From Bacteroidales bacterium (GTDB lineage Bacteria; Bacteroidota; Bacteroidia; Bacteroidales; UBA10428), in assembly GCA_016934055.1 (NCBI GenBank), contig JAFGTR010000050.1, forward strand, positions 1-37,039: DNA of 37,039 bases, given 5' to 3'. A program made the position numbers and the translations under genes. Positions 36,128 through 37,039 of this stretch are shown here, one piece after another (the stretch's first letter is position 1; each line of letters starts with the position of its first letter). The notes beneath the pieces were generated by a model that was not told where the DNA came from, made no database searches, and worked only from the letters and a program-made list of their open reading frames with translations.

Positions 36128-36236
36128 AGACTTATACCAATGTTGTTTAGTTAAGGATTTTTTTTGTCCTCTCCCTTCACCCTCTCCGAGAGAGGGACAC
36201 AATTCGGGCTTAACTAAACGACATTGAGACTTATAC
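36128..36236. mobile_element. MITE-like element, 89 bp with 18-bp terminal inverted repeats
   Basis: CAATGTTGTTTAGTTAAG (36138-36155) and CTTAACTAAACGACATTG (36209-36226) are inverted copies with one mismatch. Both are flanked by the direct repeat AGACTTATAC (36128-36137 and 36227-36236), as expected of a target-site duplication. The core has no gene and carries a palindrome CCCTCTC-CGA-GAGAGGG (36180-36196). The right duplication overlaps the stop codon of the DUF2179 gene. No transposase in the window can be its helper. Confidence 0.8.
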
Positions 36237-36779
36237 CGTAAGTCTCTTATATTGATATATTGTTTTATTGACATAACCAATATTTTCAACTGTGAAGAAA
36301 GCATTCGGATTATAACTGTATATTGTTTCAATAACGTCCTTCAGCTTCTTTCTGTTTATTACAATGTAAAGAATACCTACCTCTCCCTGCATGCCCATGG
36401 CATTAACCGTTGTAACGCCATAACCTGATTCCCGGAGAGCATTGATGAGTTCGTTCGCATCTTTTTTGGTTATCACCCTCACCAGTTCATGCCCGATGGC
36501 CAGCTTTTCGTCCAGCAGCATCCCGATATAATTGCCGGTGGCAAAACCGCCGGCATAGGCAACATAACAGATCCAGTTATCCAGGTTATGCATGATGCGT
36601 GTGATGACAACAATCCATATAAGTACTTCAAAGAAACCGATAATGGGGGCTATGATTTTGAAACCTTTGGATACAAATATGATCCTCATGGTGTCAAGGG
36701 TAACATCGCAGATCCTGGCCACAAAAATGAACAAAGGCAGTATCAGCAGGTCAAACACGGGCGCATCAAAAAAGATCAT
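36231..36779 (-). CDS. DUF2179/UPF0316 family membrane protein
   Basis: A 182-residue protein with an N-terminal DUF5698-type membrane part (three hydrophobic segments, about 5-25, 36-60 and 68-87) holding FVARICDVTLDTMRIIFVSKG and YAGGFATGNYIGMLLDEKLA. A cytoplasmic DUF2179 domain follows (about 95-178), with VTTVNAMGMQGEVGILYIVINRK. This is the UPF0316 architecture; the transported or sensed ligand is unknown. The stop codon lies inside the right target-site duplication of the MITE-like element, so the gene's 3' flank is new but the protein is intact. Confidence 0.88.
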   Translation of the reverse strand: MIFFDAPVFDLLILPLFIFVARICDVTLDTMRIIFVSKGFKIIAPIIGFFEVLIWIVVITRIMHNLDNWICYVAYAGGFATGNYIGMLLDEKLAIGHELVRVITKKDANELINALRESGYGVTTVNAMGMQGEVGILYIVINRKKLKDVIETIYSYNPNAFFTVENIGYVNKTIYQYKRLTV

Positions 36780-36926
36780 AGCTCGAGAATTGGTTATCTT
36801 TATCAGATCTTAAAGTTAACCGATTTATTTTATTAAAACATCAACTTTTCGTTATCAACCGGACGAATTTTTAGACGGTTTTTATCAGGAATGACTGTTT
36901 GACTGAAGGAAAATTATTGTGGTTGT

Positions 36927-37039
36927 CTGCTGGTCTGTTGGTCTGTTGGTCTGCTGGTCTTCTGGTCTTCTGGTCTGATGGTCTGATGGTCTGCTGGTCT
37001 GTTGGTCTGCTGGTCTGTTGGTCTTCTGGTCTTCTGGTC
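36927..37039. repeat. 8-bp tandem repeat array (CTGCTGGT family)
   Basis: Fourteen octamers in a row and the start of a fifteenth, cut by the window end. Variants are CTGCTGGT, CTGTTGGT, CTTCTGGT and CTGATGGT, differing only at positions 3 and 4. The same units occur at 35248-35320. Between this array and the DUF2179 gene (36780-36926) I see no gene. Confidence 0.95.

Noticed and set aside
36927..37039. CRISPR-like appearance of regular repeats
   Set aside because: The units are 8 bp with no spacers between them, and no cas gene is present.

Overview
The window looks like a chromosomal segment of a Bacteroidota bacterium, probably Bacteroidales or a relative. The support is a type IX secretion C-terminal sorting domain, families typical of the phylum (DUF4293, DUF4180, long signal peptidases I, a very large TamB), and promoters of the phylum type with a TAnnTTTG -7 box. 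It is mostly a housekeeping region. I saw no phage, integrase, CRISPR array, tRNA or rRNA gene. Both window ends lie inside short tandem-repeat arrays, which would fit contig ends broken at repeats.

Layout. 1-0.9 kb: a 9-mer repeat array running up to a TauE/SafE permease. 0.9-2.8 kb (minus): exbB-exbD-tonB-like energy-transduction operon. 3.0-7.5 kb (minus): tamB, divergent from tsaD (7.6-8.6 kb, plus). 8.8-11.1 kb: a SiaC-like protein, a D-amino-acid transaminase and a metallo-beta-lactamase-fold hydrolase. 11.3-13.9 kb: a secreted modular protein with duplicated CBM9/FN3 units and a sorting domain, closed by a strong terminator. 14.0-14.4 kb: DUF4180. 14.6-17.8 kb: thrS-infC-rpmI-rplT, with an AUA-initiated infC and a probable 23S rRNA mimic before rplT. 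17.9-21.4 kb: dapB and two tandem signal peptidase I genes. 21.5-26.4 kb (minus): C69 dipeptidase, anmK and an M23 peptidase, with a candidate orphan small RNA on the plus strand. 26.6-29.0 kb: coiled-coil protein, zapA, a 6S RNA candidate and rny. 28.9-34.3 kb: a SirB1-type protein, DUF4293, pyrI, pyrB, a YigZ/IMPACT protein and dnaA. 34.3-37.0 kb: an AT-rich dnaA upstream region, DUF3788, a small helical protein, a MITE-like element and a DUF2179 membrane protein.

Functional threads are envelope energisation and assembly (ExbB/D-TonB, TamB, two signal peptidases), cell-wall turnover and supply (AnmK, M23, D-Ala transaminase, DapB), translation (ThrRS, IF3, L35, L20, TsaD), division and RNA decay (ZapA, 6S, RNase Y) and pyrimidine synthesis (PyrB/PyrI). 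The least ordinary signals are non-coding: the rplT leader, the non-canonical infC start, a promoter-terminator unit with no gene, the MITE touching a stop codon, and 7-, 8- and 9-bp repeat families concentrated in gaps between genes.
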